Assembly: GCF_013299165.1 (NCBI RefSeq)
Contig: NZ_JAAFKD010000030.1
Coordinates: 1 to 64,000, forward strand
Length of the DNA: 64,000 nt
Reading direction: 5' to 3'
DNA from: Microcoleus sp. bin38.metabat.b11b12b14.051
GTDB lineage: Bacteria > Cyanobacteriota > Cyanobacteriia > Cyanobacteriales > Microcoleaceae
Below, one piece after another: positions 1 to 9,153 of the stretch (its first letter is position 1; the number at the start of each line of letters is the position of its first letter). The notes under the pieces were generated by a model. That model ran no database searches, was not told where the DNA came from, and saw only the letters and a program-made list of their open reading frames with translations. The position numbers and the translations under genes are program-made.

Positions 1-434
1 GATTGCCAGGTTTGTAGTGAGGACTTTAGTCCGCATCAAGAAGGACTGAAGTCCTCACTACAAACCTATGAGATTGCCAGGTTTGTAGTGAGGACTTTAG
101 TCCGCATCAAGAAGGACTGAAGTCCTGACTACGAACTTATGTGATTGCCAGGTTTGTAGTGAGGACTTTAGTCCGCATCAAGAAGGACTGAAGTCCTCAC
201 TACGAACCTATGTGATTGCCAGGTTTGTAGTGAGGACTTTAGTCCGCATCAAGAAGGACTGAAGTCCTCACTACAAACCTATGTGATTGCCAGGTTTGTA
301 GTGAGGACTTTAGTCCGCATCAAGAAGGACTGAAGTCCTCACTACGAACCTATGAGATTGCCAGGTTCGTAGTGAGGACTTTAGTCCGCATCAAGAAGGA
401 CTGAAGTCCTCACTACGAACTTATTTGATTGTCG
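1..434. repeat. Tandem array of a 71-bp palindromic unit, six copies
   Basis: Units start at 1, 72, 143, 214, 285 and 356, giving an exact 71-bp period with few substitutions. Each unit has an inverted repeat: a left arm containing GTAGTGAGGACTTTAGTCC and a right arm containing GGACTGAAGTCCTCACTAC. Each unit could therefore fold into a long hairpin. The same core recurs at 7191-7478, 8870-9055, 26240-26288 and 43849-44352. No gene is seen here, and the array may continue to the left of the window. Confidence 0.95.
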
Positions 435-458
435 TTACAGCGGACTTAATAAGACAAG

Positions 459-2111
459 TTACTGCCAGACAAACACTTTGGCTTCGTATTCCGGCAAGTC
501 AATCATAATATTATCATCGCCCGATTCCACATCATAATTACCCGTCCATTCGTGCCAAGTTCCATTGGCAGGGAAGTGGGGAACACTGTAACCAGCTAGA
601 TAATTTTCCGACATATTCGCCACTACAACAACTCGCGAGCCTTCATCGTTCCAGCGAGTGTAAGCAAACACTTTTGAGTCGATGTCTTCGTGGAAAAAAT
701 CGATATTTTCCGTGTAAAGTGCTTGGTTGTTTTTGCGGAGGTGAATCAAGCCTTTGTAGTATTCCCACAAACCTTTATTCATGTCATTGCCTAGCAGCGT
801 CCAATCAATTTTAGCTTGCTCGATCGTTTTGGCTTTATATTCGCCAAATTCTTCGCCCATCCAAATCAGCGGTACGCCTACTGCTGTCATTAACAACACA
901 GAACCCAACTTCGCTCGCTTGAATGCTGCTTCATCCAAAATCGCGCGATCGCCCAATTCTGACAGCACGCGATCGTGGTCGTGATTGCTCAAATAATTGA
1001 CTACGTTTGTAGCACCCAAGAAACCTTGCCGCTTGGCATCAATTACGTCTTTGAGGCGCTCTAAATCAAAGGTATCGCCGCAGATATGTTCGACAATGCA
1101 GTGATAGAAACTGTCGTGCCAGCAGCCGTCCATCGGGCCTTCTAGATTGGTGATGCTGGGAGTTTCGGGAATGTGTTCGGCAACAGTATAAAACGGTTTT
1201 GGGCCTGCGGCATTTTTGGCTTCTTGAACTATCCAGTGCATGAAGTCGTAGTTGGCAATTTGCCGCGCTGCGTCGAAACGAATGCCGTCGAGATGGTATT
1301 CTTGAATCCAATAGCGGACTGTATCGCCGATGAATTTGCGCGCCGGGTAAGTTCCTAAGTTGTCGTCATAAAATTCGTAGTTGAATTCTGGGCCCCAATT
1401 GTTGTCAGCATCGCGGGGGGCGTGGTGGTACCAATAATCGTGATCGATTTGGGTGAGGGGGCTGGATGATTCGGAGTGGTTGTAAATCCCGTCGATGATG
1501 ACGCGAATCCCGCGCCCGTGACACTCGTCTATCAGGTTTTTGAGTTCGGCGGTGGTGCCGTAGCTGGACTCCGCAGCCAAGAAGTAGCGCGGGTTGTAGC
1601 CCCAACTGTAATCGCCTGGGTATTCTTTGAGGGGCATGAGTTCGATCGCGTTAACGCCGAGTTCGACTAGGTAATCGAGTTTTTCGACGACGTGCTCGTA
1701 CTTGCCGCGGGCGAGGGGATCTGCTTCGCCGCCGGAAAAGTCGGCAACGTGCGTTTCGTATATTACTAATTCTCGATCGGCTGGTAGCGGTTTGTCATCG
1801 TGCTGCCACACGTAGGTATCCACGATGCGATCGCCATCTTTGACTCTCACCACGCCGTTTTGAGTGGGATCGTCGATATCAGTCGCGTAGGGATCTACCA
1901 CATCTACCCACTGATCTGCTTCCAGAAACCAGCTTTTCGATTGCACCCTAAATTTGTATTGATAAACGCCATCCTTCAATTCTACTAGCGTGCGGAAATA
2001 ACCTTCTTCGTCCTTTTCCATCGGAATTTCTTCCCAATTAGAAAAACACCCCATCAAGGCAGCTCCTTTATTATAGGGAGCAAATAATTTGAATTCAATT
2101 GGAGCGGCCAT
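459..2111 (-). CDS. GH13 alpha-amylase/branching-enzyme family protein with N-terminal CBM48-like domain
   Basis: A 550-aa protein predicted to act on alpha-1,4/1,6-glucans such as glycogen in the cytoplasm. Residues 1-95 look like a CBM48/early-set beta-sandwich (FKLFAPYNKGAALMGCFSNW). A GH13 TIM barrel follows. Visible catalytic motifs are DGIYNH near 207-212, DGIRFDA with the likely nucleophile D280, TVAEH with the likely acid/base E312, and NHD with D378 as transition-state stabiliser. A short beta-domain ends the protein. It is shorter than canonical GlgB (about 630-770 aa) and resembles the compact branching-enzyme or trehalohydrolase-like members, so the exact activity is not settled. 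No signal peptide is visible. It stands alone, with repeats downstream. Confidence 0.85.
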   Translation of the reverse strand: MAAPIEFKLFAPYNKGAALMGCFSNWEEIPMEKDEEGYFRTLVELKDGVYQYKFRVQSKSWFLEADQWVDVVDPYATDIDDPTQNGVVRVKDGDRIVDTYVWQHDDKPLPADRELVIYETHVADFSGGEADPLARGKYEHVVEKLDYLVELGVNAIELMPLKEYPGDYSWGYNPRYFLAAESSYGTTAELKNLIDECHGRGIRVIIDGIYNHSESSSPLTQIDHDYWYHHAPRDADNNWGPEFNYEFYDDNLGTYPARKFIGDTVRYWIQEYHLDGIRFDAARQIANYDFMHWIVQEAKNAAGPKPFYTVAEHIPETPSITNLEGPMDGCWHDSFYHCIVEHICGDTFDLERLKDVIDAKRQGFLGATNVVNYLSNHDHDRVLSELGDRAILDEAAFKRAKLGSVLLMTAVGVPLIWMGEEFGEYKAKTIEQAKIDWTLLGNDMNKGLWEYYKGLIHLRKNNQALYTENIDFFHEDIDSKVFAYTRWNDEGSRVVVVANMSENYLAGYSVPHFPANGTWHEWTGNYDVESGDDNIMIDLPEYEAKVFVWQ

Positions 2112-2629
2112 AGTGCCTCTTTTTAGAATATGTAAGTAGCAGTTGATACTTTTAATTTCGCAAATTCAAGCGAACTCAGGCATCACTCTGTAGATATAAG
2201 TTCTGTAAATGCTTAACTATTCCTAAAAGTCGGAGTATTTGGCGCTGGAGGCTACATTTTATGAAGTGAACTCGCCCCTGTTCGGCAGTGCAAGCTAAAT
2301 TTATTTAACTTTTGCTGGCTCAACCATAATTATGAATAATCCAATCCCGAGCTTGCATCTATCTCAAGGTGGATTAACTTATAAAAATATTGTTTTAAAT
2401 ATCTGCACATGGATAGATGCGGACTTAATTTATAGCTTTTTTCAGCTTAACTGTTCGGTTGCTGGCGCCCATGGCGCAGCCGAGATTTTCGAGAGTAAAG
2501 CGTGCATTTTGCACCCTAAAAAATCCGAAAAAATGACTCGACCCGCGCGCCGCCAACACCTAGGTTTTCGTCAGTAAGGTGCGTCCCGCGCACCTTACTT
2601 TTAACTACTTTTTAGCTGACCGTCGCGCT
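2112..2629. other. Gene-free intergenic region
   Basis: This lies between the GH13 and response-regulator genes. I see no convincing gene; an 81-codon open frame at 2332-2577 has no ribosome site or recognisable motif. At 2576-2598 there is a short hairpin (AAGGTGCG paired with CGCACCTT) that could end transcription of the response regulator, but it lacks a clear T-tract on the minus strand. Confidence 0.5.
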
Positions 2630-3352
2630 TCATCCAACCAAGCCGGAACGGAGGGCGAGAACGGCCGCTTGAGTTCGGTCATCAGCGCACAACTTGTTCA
2701 AAATATTGCGGACGTGAGTCTTGACCGTACCGACAGTAATGTACAGCTTTTCGGCGATCGCAGCATTGCTGTAACCCTGCACGATCAATTCCAAAACCTC
2801 TAACTCCCGCTCGGTTAAAGGGTAAGTTTCAATGATGTGACTGAACTCGGGTTCGGCAGCCTTAATTGTAACTCTTTTGCCCTCATGCTTCGGTTCTTCC
2901 GGTGCAGACTCCTTAGTTTTAGCTTGTTTTAGGACGATGCGGGCGATCGCCGGATCGATCCAAGAGTTACCTTCGTGAGTTACTTTTACGACATCTAATA
3001 ACTGATCGAAGCTGATATCTTTCATGCAATAAGAATCAGCTCCGGCCGCAAAAGCTGCCAGGACTTCTTCTTCGTTGTCCTGAAAAGTCAGAATCAAAAC
3101 TTTGGTATCGGGATCAGACTCGGCTACCATCGATTTTTTGAATTTTTGTGTCAGTTCAATGCCGTCAAAATCCGGCAACCCAATGTCTACGATTGCCACG
3201 TCAGGTTTTGAAGACTGAAGCAGTTTCAATCCGTCTGTAGCGTTAGCGGCATCACCGACAACTTCTATAGTGTCACGCTGTTGTAAAGCTGTGCGGATGC
3301 CTACTCTTGTCAGGTCGTGGTCTTCTATCAATGCAACGCGAATTTTACTCAT
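2630..3352 (-). CDS. NarL/LuxR-family response regulator
   Basis: A 240-aa two-component transcription factor. The receiver domain (residues 4-125) has the acidic pair E10/D11, phospho-acceptor D56 in DVAIVDIGLPD, switch T89 and conserved K111. A charged linker (about 140-170) leads to a LuxR-type helix-turn-helix (177-225: LTERELEVLELI, SNAAIAEKLYI, GTVKTHVRNIL). It is divergent from the histidine kinase that begins near 3754, so the two may form a cognate pair, but that is inference from position only. The target genes are unknown. Confidence 0.9.
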   Translation of the reverse strand: MSKIRVALIEDHDLTRVGIRTALQQRDTIEVVGDAANATDGLKLLQSSKPDVAIVDIGLPDFDGIELTQKFKKSMVAESDPDTKVLILTFQDNEEEVLAAFAAGADSYCMKDISFDQLLDVVKVTHEGNSWIDPAIARIVLKQAKTKESAPEEPKHEGKRVTIKAAEPEFSHIIETYPLTERELEVLELIVQGYSNAAIAEKLYITVGTVKTHVRNILNKLCADDRTQAAVLALRSGLVG

Positions 3353-3753
3353 CTTTCTTCCAATAGTCCGCTAAACTTTTAAAATATCGTCAACCCACTC
3401 AGCTAAGCTGAGTAATTTTGAGAATGTGTCCTGATTTAGGGTTTAACAGCCCGCACATCTTTTTCCAGCATACTCATGCAGCCGTCAAGATTGCAAGTAA
3501 TTTTTTAAGTTATTTTGCACAGAGCGGCCAGAAAGTGCGATCGGGACTGGTTACGCTCTCAATGTTATAACAGTTTACATGAATTATCCCATTGTCCGCC
3601 CCTTGATAGAGGTAAAGATAGCAGTACCTGGGTAAGTTGAAAGTATAAAAACTTTTGATGCACTTGGTACGTCAAAATCAATAAAGCTAGCAGCACTCCT
3701 TGTTTATCGGTGTTAGGCCTCAAGTTCATTGGTCATTTTTTATAAAACCAGTT
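3353..3753. other. Divergent intergenic region between response regulator and histidine kinase
   Basis: About 400 bp separates the two divergent regulatory genes and should hold both promoters. It is AT-rich with no repeat array and no convincing ORF. No consensus promoter could be assigned by eye. Confidence 0.4.
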
Positions 3754-5613
3754 ATGACTCACTATCACAGCAATAACTCTTTTCGCTCGGACTTGGCCGA
3801 GGCGGAAATACTATACAAAGCATCAGAAATAAAATCCCCCCAACTACAAGTTGACGATCGCCAAACTCAGAACGATCGCCAGTGGTCGGAAATTCCTCAT
3901 ATAGTTTGGAAAGTAAATGCCAGCGGCTGGGCGACTTATTTAGGCGATCGCTGGGAAGAGTACACGGGAGTACCAGCATCAGCAGGTTTGGGTTTCGGCT
4001 ATCTCGCCCGCGTCCACCCAGATGACCGTGCTGGTCTGTTGGCGCGATCGCGCACGGATCAGATCCCGCCCCAAAGTTACGAAATACAATTTCGTCTCCG
4101 GGCGCGGTGCGGTACTTACCGCTGGAACATCGCCCGAGGAGCGCCCGCTAACCCTGACAGTCATGAGGTTTTGGAGTGGGTGGGAACTTACACAGATATG
4201 GAGGCGATCGAACAAACTCAAAGCCAGCCCGCAGCAGAACCAGGATTTTTGCCCCGTGAAGCGTCCTCGGAAACTAATATTAAAACCGAAAATTTGTGCG
4301 ACAAAATGGACGCAGTACGCGATTTACAGGCGATCGAGCGATTTACAAATCTGTTGGGCCAGCGCGCGGGTAACTTGCGCGAACTGTTGCAAGCAATAGC
4401 GGACGCGACTGTGGAGGCGATCGCCGGAGCAGAATTTTGTCTGGTGGCCCTCCCAGAGTGCGATTCCAGCGACCTCAAACTCAGCGCTGTCGGGCGCGCG
4501 ACCAACTTTGCACGTGCAGGTCACACCCCGCACGTGCAAGAAAAGCTGCTGTTGAAAGCGTTTGCGACGGGAGAGTCTCAACTGTGGCGCTCTGAGTCGG
4601 GCGACTCGGTATCAGCGGCGGGCTGTGCTGCGGCGATCGAGTCTGGGGACACCGGGCGTTTGGGCGTGCTGGCGATCGGGAACGAGAAAGACAGCACCGC
4701 CATTGACAGGGGCTCGGCGCAACTGCTGGCGGTGATGGGAAAACAAGCTGCGATCGCGATTAACAGCGCCCGGGCGATCGAAAAATTAAAAAAACAGGAA
4801 GAGCTTTTAGAGTTGCAAAACGAGCTGCTAGTTCGCCAGCAGCAAGAACTAGAAAATCAGGGGCGGCGCATTCAACAACAAAAATTGCAACTGCTAGAAG
4901 CAGCAAAGTTAAAATCGCAATTTTTGGCCACCATGTCGCACGAATTGCGAACTCCGATGAATGCGATTATCGGCTTTTCCCAATTGCTGCTGCGCCAGCA
5001 CAAACAACTGCTGACGGCCCAGCAAATAGATATGGTGGGGCGCATTTTAAACAACGGCAAAAACCTGCTGGTGTTGATTAACGATATCCTCGACCTCTCC
5101 AAAATCGAAAGCGGCCGCACAGAATTAGAAATTGCAGAATTTGATTTAGCGCGTTTAGTCATGGATGCCGCCCTGGAATTTGGCAATCAAGCCAGCGACA
5201 AGGATGTAGCAATGTGCGTCTGCGTGGGCTTGCAACATAAATTAGTAGTTAATGACAAGTTGCGCCTGCGGCAGGTTTTGGTCAATCTGATTTCCAACGC
5301 GGTTAAATTTACGCACCAGGGCTGCATTTCCATTGAGGTAGGGGAATTAAATGGCGATCGGCTAAGTATCGCCGTTCGAGACACAGGAATCGGCATCAGT
5401 GAAACAGATCTGCCCCACATTTTCGACAAATTCCGCCAAGCCGACCAAACCACAACTCGCCAATATCAAGGCACCGGTTTAGGACTAGCGATTAGCGCCT
5501 ATTTAGTCGAGATGATGAACGGCACAATGACTGCCGAAAGTCAACTCGAAAAAGGTTCGAGATTTCAAATCGAAATTCCGCGAAAAGTTCATCCTAAACA
5601 ACTCAATCCCTGA
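3754..5613 (+). CDS. PAS-GAF sensor histidine kinase
   Basis: A soluble sensor kinase of 619 aa from the ATG at 3754. An in-frame TTG at 3700 would add 18 residues without a ribosome site. Order: a PAS fold at about 40-145 (IPHIVWKVNASGW, HPDDR), a GAF domain at about 195-345, a Gln/Leu-rich coiled coil at about 345-385, HisKA with H396 in TMSHELRTPMN, then HATPase_c with N511/N515 (LVNLISNAVKFT), D543 (DTGIGI) and GTGLGLAI. No membrane segment or receiver domain is present, so phosphate must pass to a separate regulator; the divergent LuxR-type regulator is the nearest candidate. The GAF domain does not show an obvious bilin-binding cysteine motif, so light sensing is not supported. Confidence 0.88.
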   Translation: MTHYHSNNSFRSDLAEAEILYKASEIKSPQLQVDDRQTQNDRQWSEIPHIVWKVNASGWATYLGDRWEEYTGVPASAGLGFGYLARVHPDDRAGLLARSRTDQIPPQSYEIQFRLRARCGTYRWNIARGAPANPDSHEVLEWVGTYTDMEAIEQTQSQPAAEPGFLPREASSETNIKTENLCDKMDAVRDLQAIERFTNLLGQRAGNLRELLQAIADATVEAIAGAEFCLVALPECDSSDLKLSAVGRATNFARAGHTPHVQEKLLLKAFATGESQLWRSESGDSVSAAGCAAAIESGDTGRLGVLAIGNEKDSTAIDRGSAQLLAVMGKQAAIAINSARAIEKLKKQEELLELQNELLVRQQQELENQGRRIQQQKLQLLEAAKLKSQFLATMSHELRTPMNAIIGFSQLLLRQHKQLLTAQQIDMVGRILNNGKNLLVLINDILDLSKIESGRTELEIAEFDLARLVMDAALEFGNQASDKDVAMCVCVGLQHKLVVNDKLRLRQVLVNLISNAVKFTHQGCISIEVGELNGDRLSIAVRDTGIGISETDLPHIFDKFRQADQTTTRQYQGTGLGLAISAYLVEMMNGTMTAESQLEKGSRFQIEIPRKVHPKQLNP

Positions 5614-5767
5614 CAGCAAACAGTGTAACTAACTCACATTCAGATACTTATAATTGTAATTGTGAGTTCGCCAAATTTGCCATCGCCGACGCTGCGCTTC
5701 GATAAAAAGCCGCCTTCACAGACTGTACCGCTGCCCCCAAAAAAAAGGATTCAAACCGGAAATAAGA

Positions 5768-5816
5768 GCAAAACCTGCGGACATTTCTGAGGTTTATTTA
5801 TGTCCGCAGGTTTTGC
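5768..5816. terminator. Bidirectional hairpin terminator with 17-bp perfect stem
   Basis: Perfect 17-bp arms at 5768-5784 and 5800-5816 (core ACCTGCGGACAT / ATGTCCGCAGGT) enclose a 15-nt loop. The stem closes with TTTTGC on either strand. It sits between the convergent histidine-kinase and carotenoid-protein genes and could stop transcription from both sides. Confidence 0.7.
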
Positions 5817-5909
5817 ACAAAATTCGGCTTTAATACCTGCTTTATTCTTCAGTCCGCAGAGCCGGACAAAAGTTGGAGTCGGTTAGAGGCTTCCAGGGTC
5901 GAGGCAGAT

Positions 5910-6437
5910 TTAAAGACTAGAAGTTTTACCAACTTGAGCCTGAGTAGCAATTGGTTTAACATCCGTGTAGCCCATATTATTAGCTACGTCGCGCAGCACC
6001 GAAATTTGCTGTTCAAAATCAAGAGCTTCTATTTGACCTAAAATGCCATTCACAGCCTCAGTTGCCTCATATCCTTCGGGGATATCGACAATTCTTTCCC
6101 CCATACCAACAGCCCAAGCATACCAAACCACCAACTGATTGTTAGCAGTCAAAGCTCCGTAAGCGTGAGAATAAGGCGTGTCATTGCGATTGACAATACC
6201 TCGCATGATATTCAGTTGTTGGTCATGGGAAAGGTTGTAAAAATCATTCAGCAACATGGGAGCTAACTCTGGTTCAGCCGCGGCGGGAGCGGCTGGTGTA
6301 ATTGAATCTCCCATTTTTTCATAAATAAAGTACAGCAGTGCCAGTTTTTCATCTGTACCCAACCCGTTGATTTTCTCAACCATGTTTTGAGTATCGTTTG
6401 ACAGAGCGTGAGAATTGGTGGCGGCGGGTGAGTTCAT
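5910..6437 (-). CDS. Helical carotenoid protein (OCP N-terminal-domain homologue)
   Basis: A 175-aa all-helical protein matching the N-terminal carotenoid-binding domain of orange carotenoid protein, with no C-terminal NTF2-like regulatory domain, as in HCPs. Supporting stretches are VEKINGLGTDEKLALLYFIY, PMLLNDFYNLSHDQQ, RGIVNRNDT, YGALTANNQLVVWYAWAVGMG and LDFEQQISVLRDV. HCPs bind keto-carotenoids and act in singlet-oxygen quenching or carotenoid delivery; which applies here cannot be read from sequence. The start at 6437 is chosen because AAGGA lies 8 nt upstream; an upstream in-frame start at 6482 lacks this. It is divergent from the 125-aa acidic protein at 6763. Confidence 0.9.
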   Translation of the reverse strand: MNSPAATNSHALSNDTQNMVEKINGLGTDEKLALLYFIYEKMGDSITPAAPAAAEPELAPMLLNDFYNLSHDQQLNIMRGIVNRNDTPYSHAYGALTANNQLVVWYAWAVGMGERIVDIPEGYEATEAVNGILGQIEALDFEQQISVLRDVANNMGYTDVKPIATQAQVGKTSSL

Positions 6438-6762
6438 AAATATGTTCCTTAAAATGCTTTCAGAATATATGAATATCAACATTTGTCAGTGCAAGTCACC
6501 ATCCCCGAGAGGTAATGCGATTTTAGGTTTTAGATTTAAGATTTGAGATTTTATGATTGGGAATTGCTTATTGTGTATGGGTTTCGTGCTGGTCGAGAGT
6601 TGCCTTATTTTGGGAAACTCGCCTAAGGCCGAGTCAACATTATCAAATAAATCATCCTTGAGATAGAAGCAAACGATACATCTGCGGGTAGATGCAAAAA
6701 ACAGGAATTTTAGCCAAAATAACCTTATTGAATTGTTTAAAAAAAGTAACAAGGAGTCGGCT

Positions 6763-7140
6763 ATGTCTGAAGTTAATCCTCAAGTGAATACAGAATTAGA
6801 TAACACTCAAACATTTGATGCTCAACAGATAACTGAAAGCGTAGAAGCTGGAGAACAAAAGTTACCGACGGTTGATGTATCCGCCGACTACGAAGCTTCA
6901 AAACAATTTAGCGTTAGCGACATCGATCGCACAAGTGCCGGCGCCGAAGCAGCCGCTGCTGCAACAGCACCTAAATTTGAGATTCCCGCCCCTCAAGAAA
7001 TCCCAATGCCGGCAGATGCACAGGGAAATCCCGATGACTTTCTGTCGATGGCTAAGGAACTTAACCCCACAGGTGCGCCGGGAAATGTTACCGATGATTT
7101 GGTGAAAAAGGCGATCGAACTCGGTACTCCTGGTAGCTAA
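6763..7140 (+). CDS. Small acidic, probably disordered protein of unknown function
   Basis: A 125-aa protein with a clear ribosome site (AAGGAG, 8 nt before the ATG). The composition is rich in Ala, Pro, Glu, Asp and Thr, with an Ala run (AEAAAAATAP) and Pro-rich segments (FEIPAPQEIPMP). This suggests intrinsic disorder except perhaps a C-terminal helix (TDDLVKKAIELG). No signal peptide, cysteine or known domain is seen. It is divergently transcribed from the helical carotenoid protein across about 325 bp. I do not recognise the family. A role linked to carotenoid or stress physiology would be a guess based on position. Confidence 0.7.
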   Translation: MSEVNPQVNTELDNTQTFDAQQITESVEAGEQKLPTVDVSADYEASKQFSVSDIDRTSAGAEAAAAATAPKFEIPAPQEIPMPADAQGNPDDFLSMAKELNPTGAPGNVTDDLVKKAIELGTPGS

Positions 7141-7190
7141 TTTAGCAATTATCAATCTGGTACGCAGAGCCTATATACGTAGGTACGAAC

Positions 7191-7478
7191 AGGTTTGTAG
7201 TGAGGACTTAAGTCCGCATCCATTACAGGTTTGTAGTGAGGACTTAAGTCCGCATCCATTACAGGTTTGTAGTGAGGACTTAAGTCCGCATCCATTACAG
7301 GTTTGTAGTGAGGACTTAAGTCCGCATCCATTACAGGTTTGTAGTGAGGACTTAAGTCCGCATCCATTACAGGTTTGTAGTGAGGACTTAAGTCCGCATC
7401 CATTACAGGTTTGTAGTGAGGACTTAAGTCCGCATCCATTACAGGTTTGTAGTGAGGACTTTAGTCCGCATCCATTAC
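7191..7478. repeat. Tandem array of a 36-bp unit, eight copies
   Basis: Eight head-to-tail 36-bp units start at 7191, 7227, 7263, 7299, 7335, 7371, 7407 and 7443. The first seven are essentially identical; the last has CTTTAGTCC instead of CTTAAGTCC. Because 36 is a multiple of three the minus strand reads open as a 12-residue peptide repeat, but there is no ribosome site or second substitution pattern supporting a protein. There are no spacers, so it is not CRISPR. The unit contains the GTAGTGAGGACTT core found in other arrays here. Confidence 0.95.
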
Positions 7479-7548
7479 GCTTGACTGTTGATAAGTGTTA
7501 ACTTAACGTCTAAAACTATTTGTTTCTCGGGTTTGTATCAAGCGTCTC

Positions 7549-7630
7549 GATCCCCCCTAACCCCCCTTAAAAAGGGGGGGATGGGAAGTGTTCAAAGTCG
7601 CCGCAACGATTCGCGGGATTTAGGGGGATC
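7549..7630. repeat. MITE-like dispersed repeat with C-rich/G-rich inverted ends
   Basis: The left end GATCCCCCCTAA and right end TTAGGGGGATC are inverted. Just inside the left end is a second pair (CCCCCCTT ... AAGGGGGGG) forming a tight hairpin. No ORF is present. This lies in the gene-free stretch 7141-7702, which otherwise holds only the 36-bp array. Confidence 0.65.
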
Positions 7631-7702
7631 TAGATTACGATAGAAGCGAGATTTTTCCAGTATTCTATGCTTAAGTTGGGACTTATGAACATTGTTGTGT
7701 CG

Positions 7703-8803
7703 CTAAAGGCTTGATTTTAAGTCGATCGCCCGACAGACTTTGCCGATCGCGCGATCGGCCAAAATTTCCACCAGCAAATGCACGCCATCGCCCTCAAGCA
7801 TCGACTGAATATATAATTCAGGATGCAGCGCCTTCCAGAAATATTCAACAAACCGATTAATTTCGGCCTCAGACATTCCCGACTTCCCCGCAGCCATCAT
7901 TTCCCGTTCCGCCTGATTGCGCCACACCTGAGAAAAGCGGTAATCTCGGGGATACAAAACCATCAACCGATCTAATCGCTTCCACAGCGGCAAATAGTCG
8001 TGTAGCTTCGCATTCATATCGCGCGCAAACTGACAGTCGCCCTCTGTAGAAATCGGAAACGGCGCCGCAGCCAAAAACTCGTTCAATCTGGCATCAGCCA
8101 CTGGATTCACGCCGACAAACCAACCCTCAAACAGTACAATATCCGCACCGCAAATAAGTTCTGATTGACTGCGATCGCCCGCACCTCCCCAGGCAGATTT
8201 TTCAAACCGGGGAATTTCGATTTTGGGACTGTCAAATGCTGTTAATTCAGCAGTTTTAGAAGCGCACAACTTGTCTAAAACCGAGATTCCTAAGTCAATA
8301 TCGTGAGTACCGGGGGGGCCGCGCCAAATCAATCGCGGGTCAGCTTTTTGGAGGTTTTGGCGATCGGCATAAGTCTTATAAAGATCGTCTAGAGAAAGGC
8401 TAACTGTAGAATATCCCAATTTTCCCAGAATCAGCGTCAAAACTTGGCATAAAGTAGTTTTTCCGGTTCCTTGGACTCCTAAAATGCCTTGAATTAAAGT
8501 CCGGCTTAAACTTTGTTTTTCAGTCGCTAATTGCATAGCCAGCGGCAGCCACAGATTCCACAAACTTTCGAGAAAAACACTTGACTTTACGGGAAAATTA
8601 TGCAAATCGTCAAGCAGAGACAAAAATAAATCGGTTTTGTGGCGGACAACATCGGCTGCATTGTCAGGAGTAATGTTAAAAGCGCGCGATCGCCCATTAT
8701 CGGCAACTTCCCAACAGGCGAGGCGATCGAAGTCGAGAGCGAGCCTCTTCGAGGATCGCCAGCGGTGTAAAATTTCAACAGGATTTACAGGCGATCCAAC
8801 CAT
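7703..8803 (-). CDS. glyK: D-glycerate 3-kinase (GLYK-type P-loop kinase)
   Basis: A 366-aa kinase matching the plant/cyanobacterial glycerate kinase family. It would phosphorylate D-glycerate to 3-phosphoglycerate as the last step of photorespiration. The P-loop GVQGTGKTT is at residues 109-117. Other family stretches are SLSLDDLYKTY, WRGPPGTHD, LFEGWFVGVNP and LPLWKRLDRLMVLYP. The first ~100 residues form an N-terminal helical extension common in cyanobacterial members. An N-terminal segment (RWRSSKRLA) is encoded by sequence resembling the dispersed CCTCTTCGAGGATCGCC repeat. The start codon coincides with the edge of a duplicated intergenic repeat at 8801-9055, so the upstream control region is repeat-derived. 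Confidence 0.88.
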   Translation of the reverse strand: MVGSPVNPVEILHRWRSSKRLALDFDRLACWEVADNGRSRAFNITPDNAADVVRHKTDLFLSLLDDLHNFPVKSSVFLESLWNLWLPLAMQLATEKQSLSRTLIQGILGVQGTGKTTLCQVLTLILGKLGYSTVSLSLDDLYKTYADRQNLQKADPRLIWRGPPGTHDIDLGISVLDKLCASKTAELTAFDSPKIEIPRFEKSAWGGAGDRSQSELICGADIVLFEGWFVGVNPVADARLNEFLAAAPFPISTEGDCQFARDMNAKLHDYLPLWKRLDRLMVLYPRDYRFSQVWRNQAEREMMAAGKSGMSEAEINRFVEYFWKALHPELYIQSMLEGDGVHLLVEILADRAIGKVCRAIDLKSSL

Positions 8804-9055
8804 TTTAGATTTTAGATTTTAGATTTGAGGATTTGATGATATCATGCCCCGTCGATTACCATAACAAAAACGGTTTGTAGTGCGTCCTGGCGTCCGCAAA
8901 ATCCTGCGGACTGAAGTCCGCGCTACGAACGATTCAACCATTTTAGATTTGAGGATTTGATGATATCATGTCCCGTCGATTACCATAATAAAAACGGTTT
9001 GTAGTGCGTCCTGGCGTCCGCAGCCTAAGAACGGACTGAAGTCCGCACTACGAAC
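8801..9055. repeat. Direct duplication of a ~118-137-bp repeat
   Basis: Two direct copies (about 8801-8937 and 8938-9055) share TTTAGATTTGAGGATTTGAT, ATATCATG, CCGTCGATTACCATAA and a palindrome GTAGTGCGTCCTGGCGTCCGC / GGACTGAAGTCCGC. Copy 1 has two extra TTTTAGA heptamers. Copy 1 begins at the glyK start codon, so any glyK promoter lies inside or beyond the repeats. Confidence 0.85.
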
Positions 9056-9153
9056 TAATTTTATTGCGCTTTCTTAGCTTGTATCAAAACTTTCTAGACC
9101 GAAGCTAGTTTTAGGCAAATAATATTTCCCAGCGACAGATATCTTACCATTTT

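Noticed and set aside
2332-2577. 81-codon ORF between the GH13 and response-regulator genes
   Set aside because: No ribosome site, no motif and no conserved-looking segment.
7152-7439. 95-codon minus-strand ORF encoding a 12-residue repeat
   Set aside because: It is open only because the 36-bp DNA repeat is a multiple of three; no ribosome site, and no sign of protein-level selection.
7191-7478. CRISPR-like array of 36-bp repeats
   Set aside because: The units are directly adjacent with no spacers and there are no cas genes in the window.
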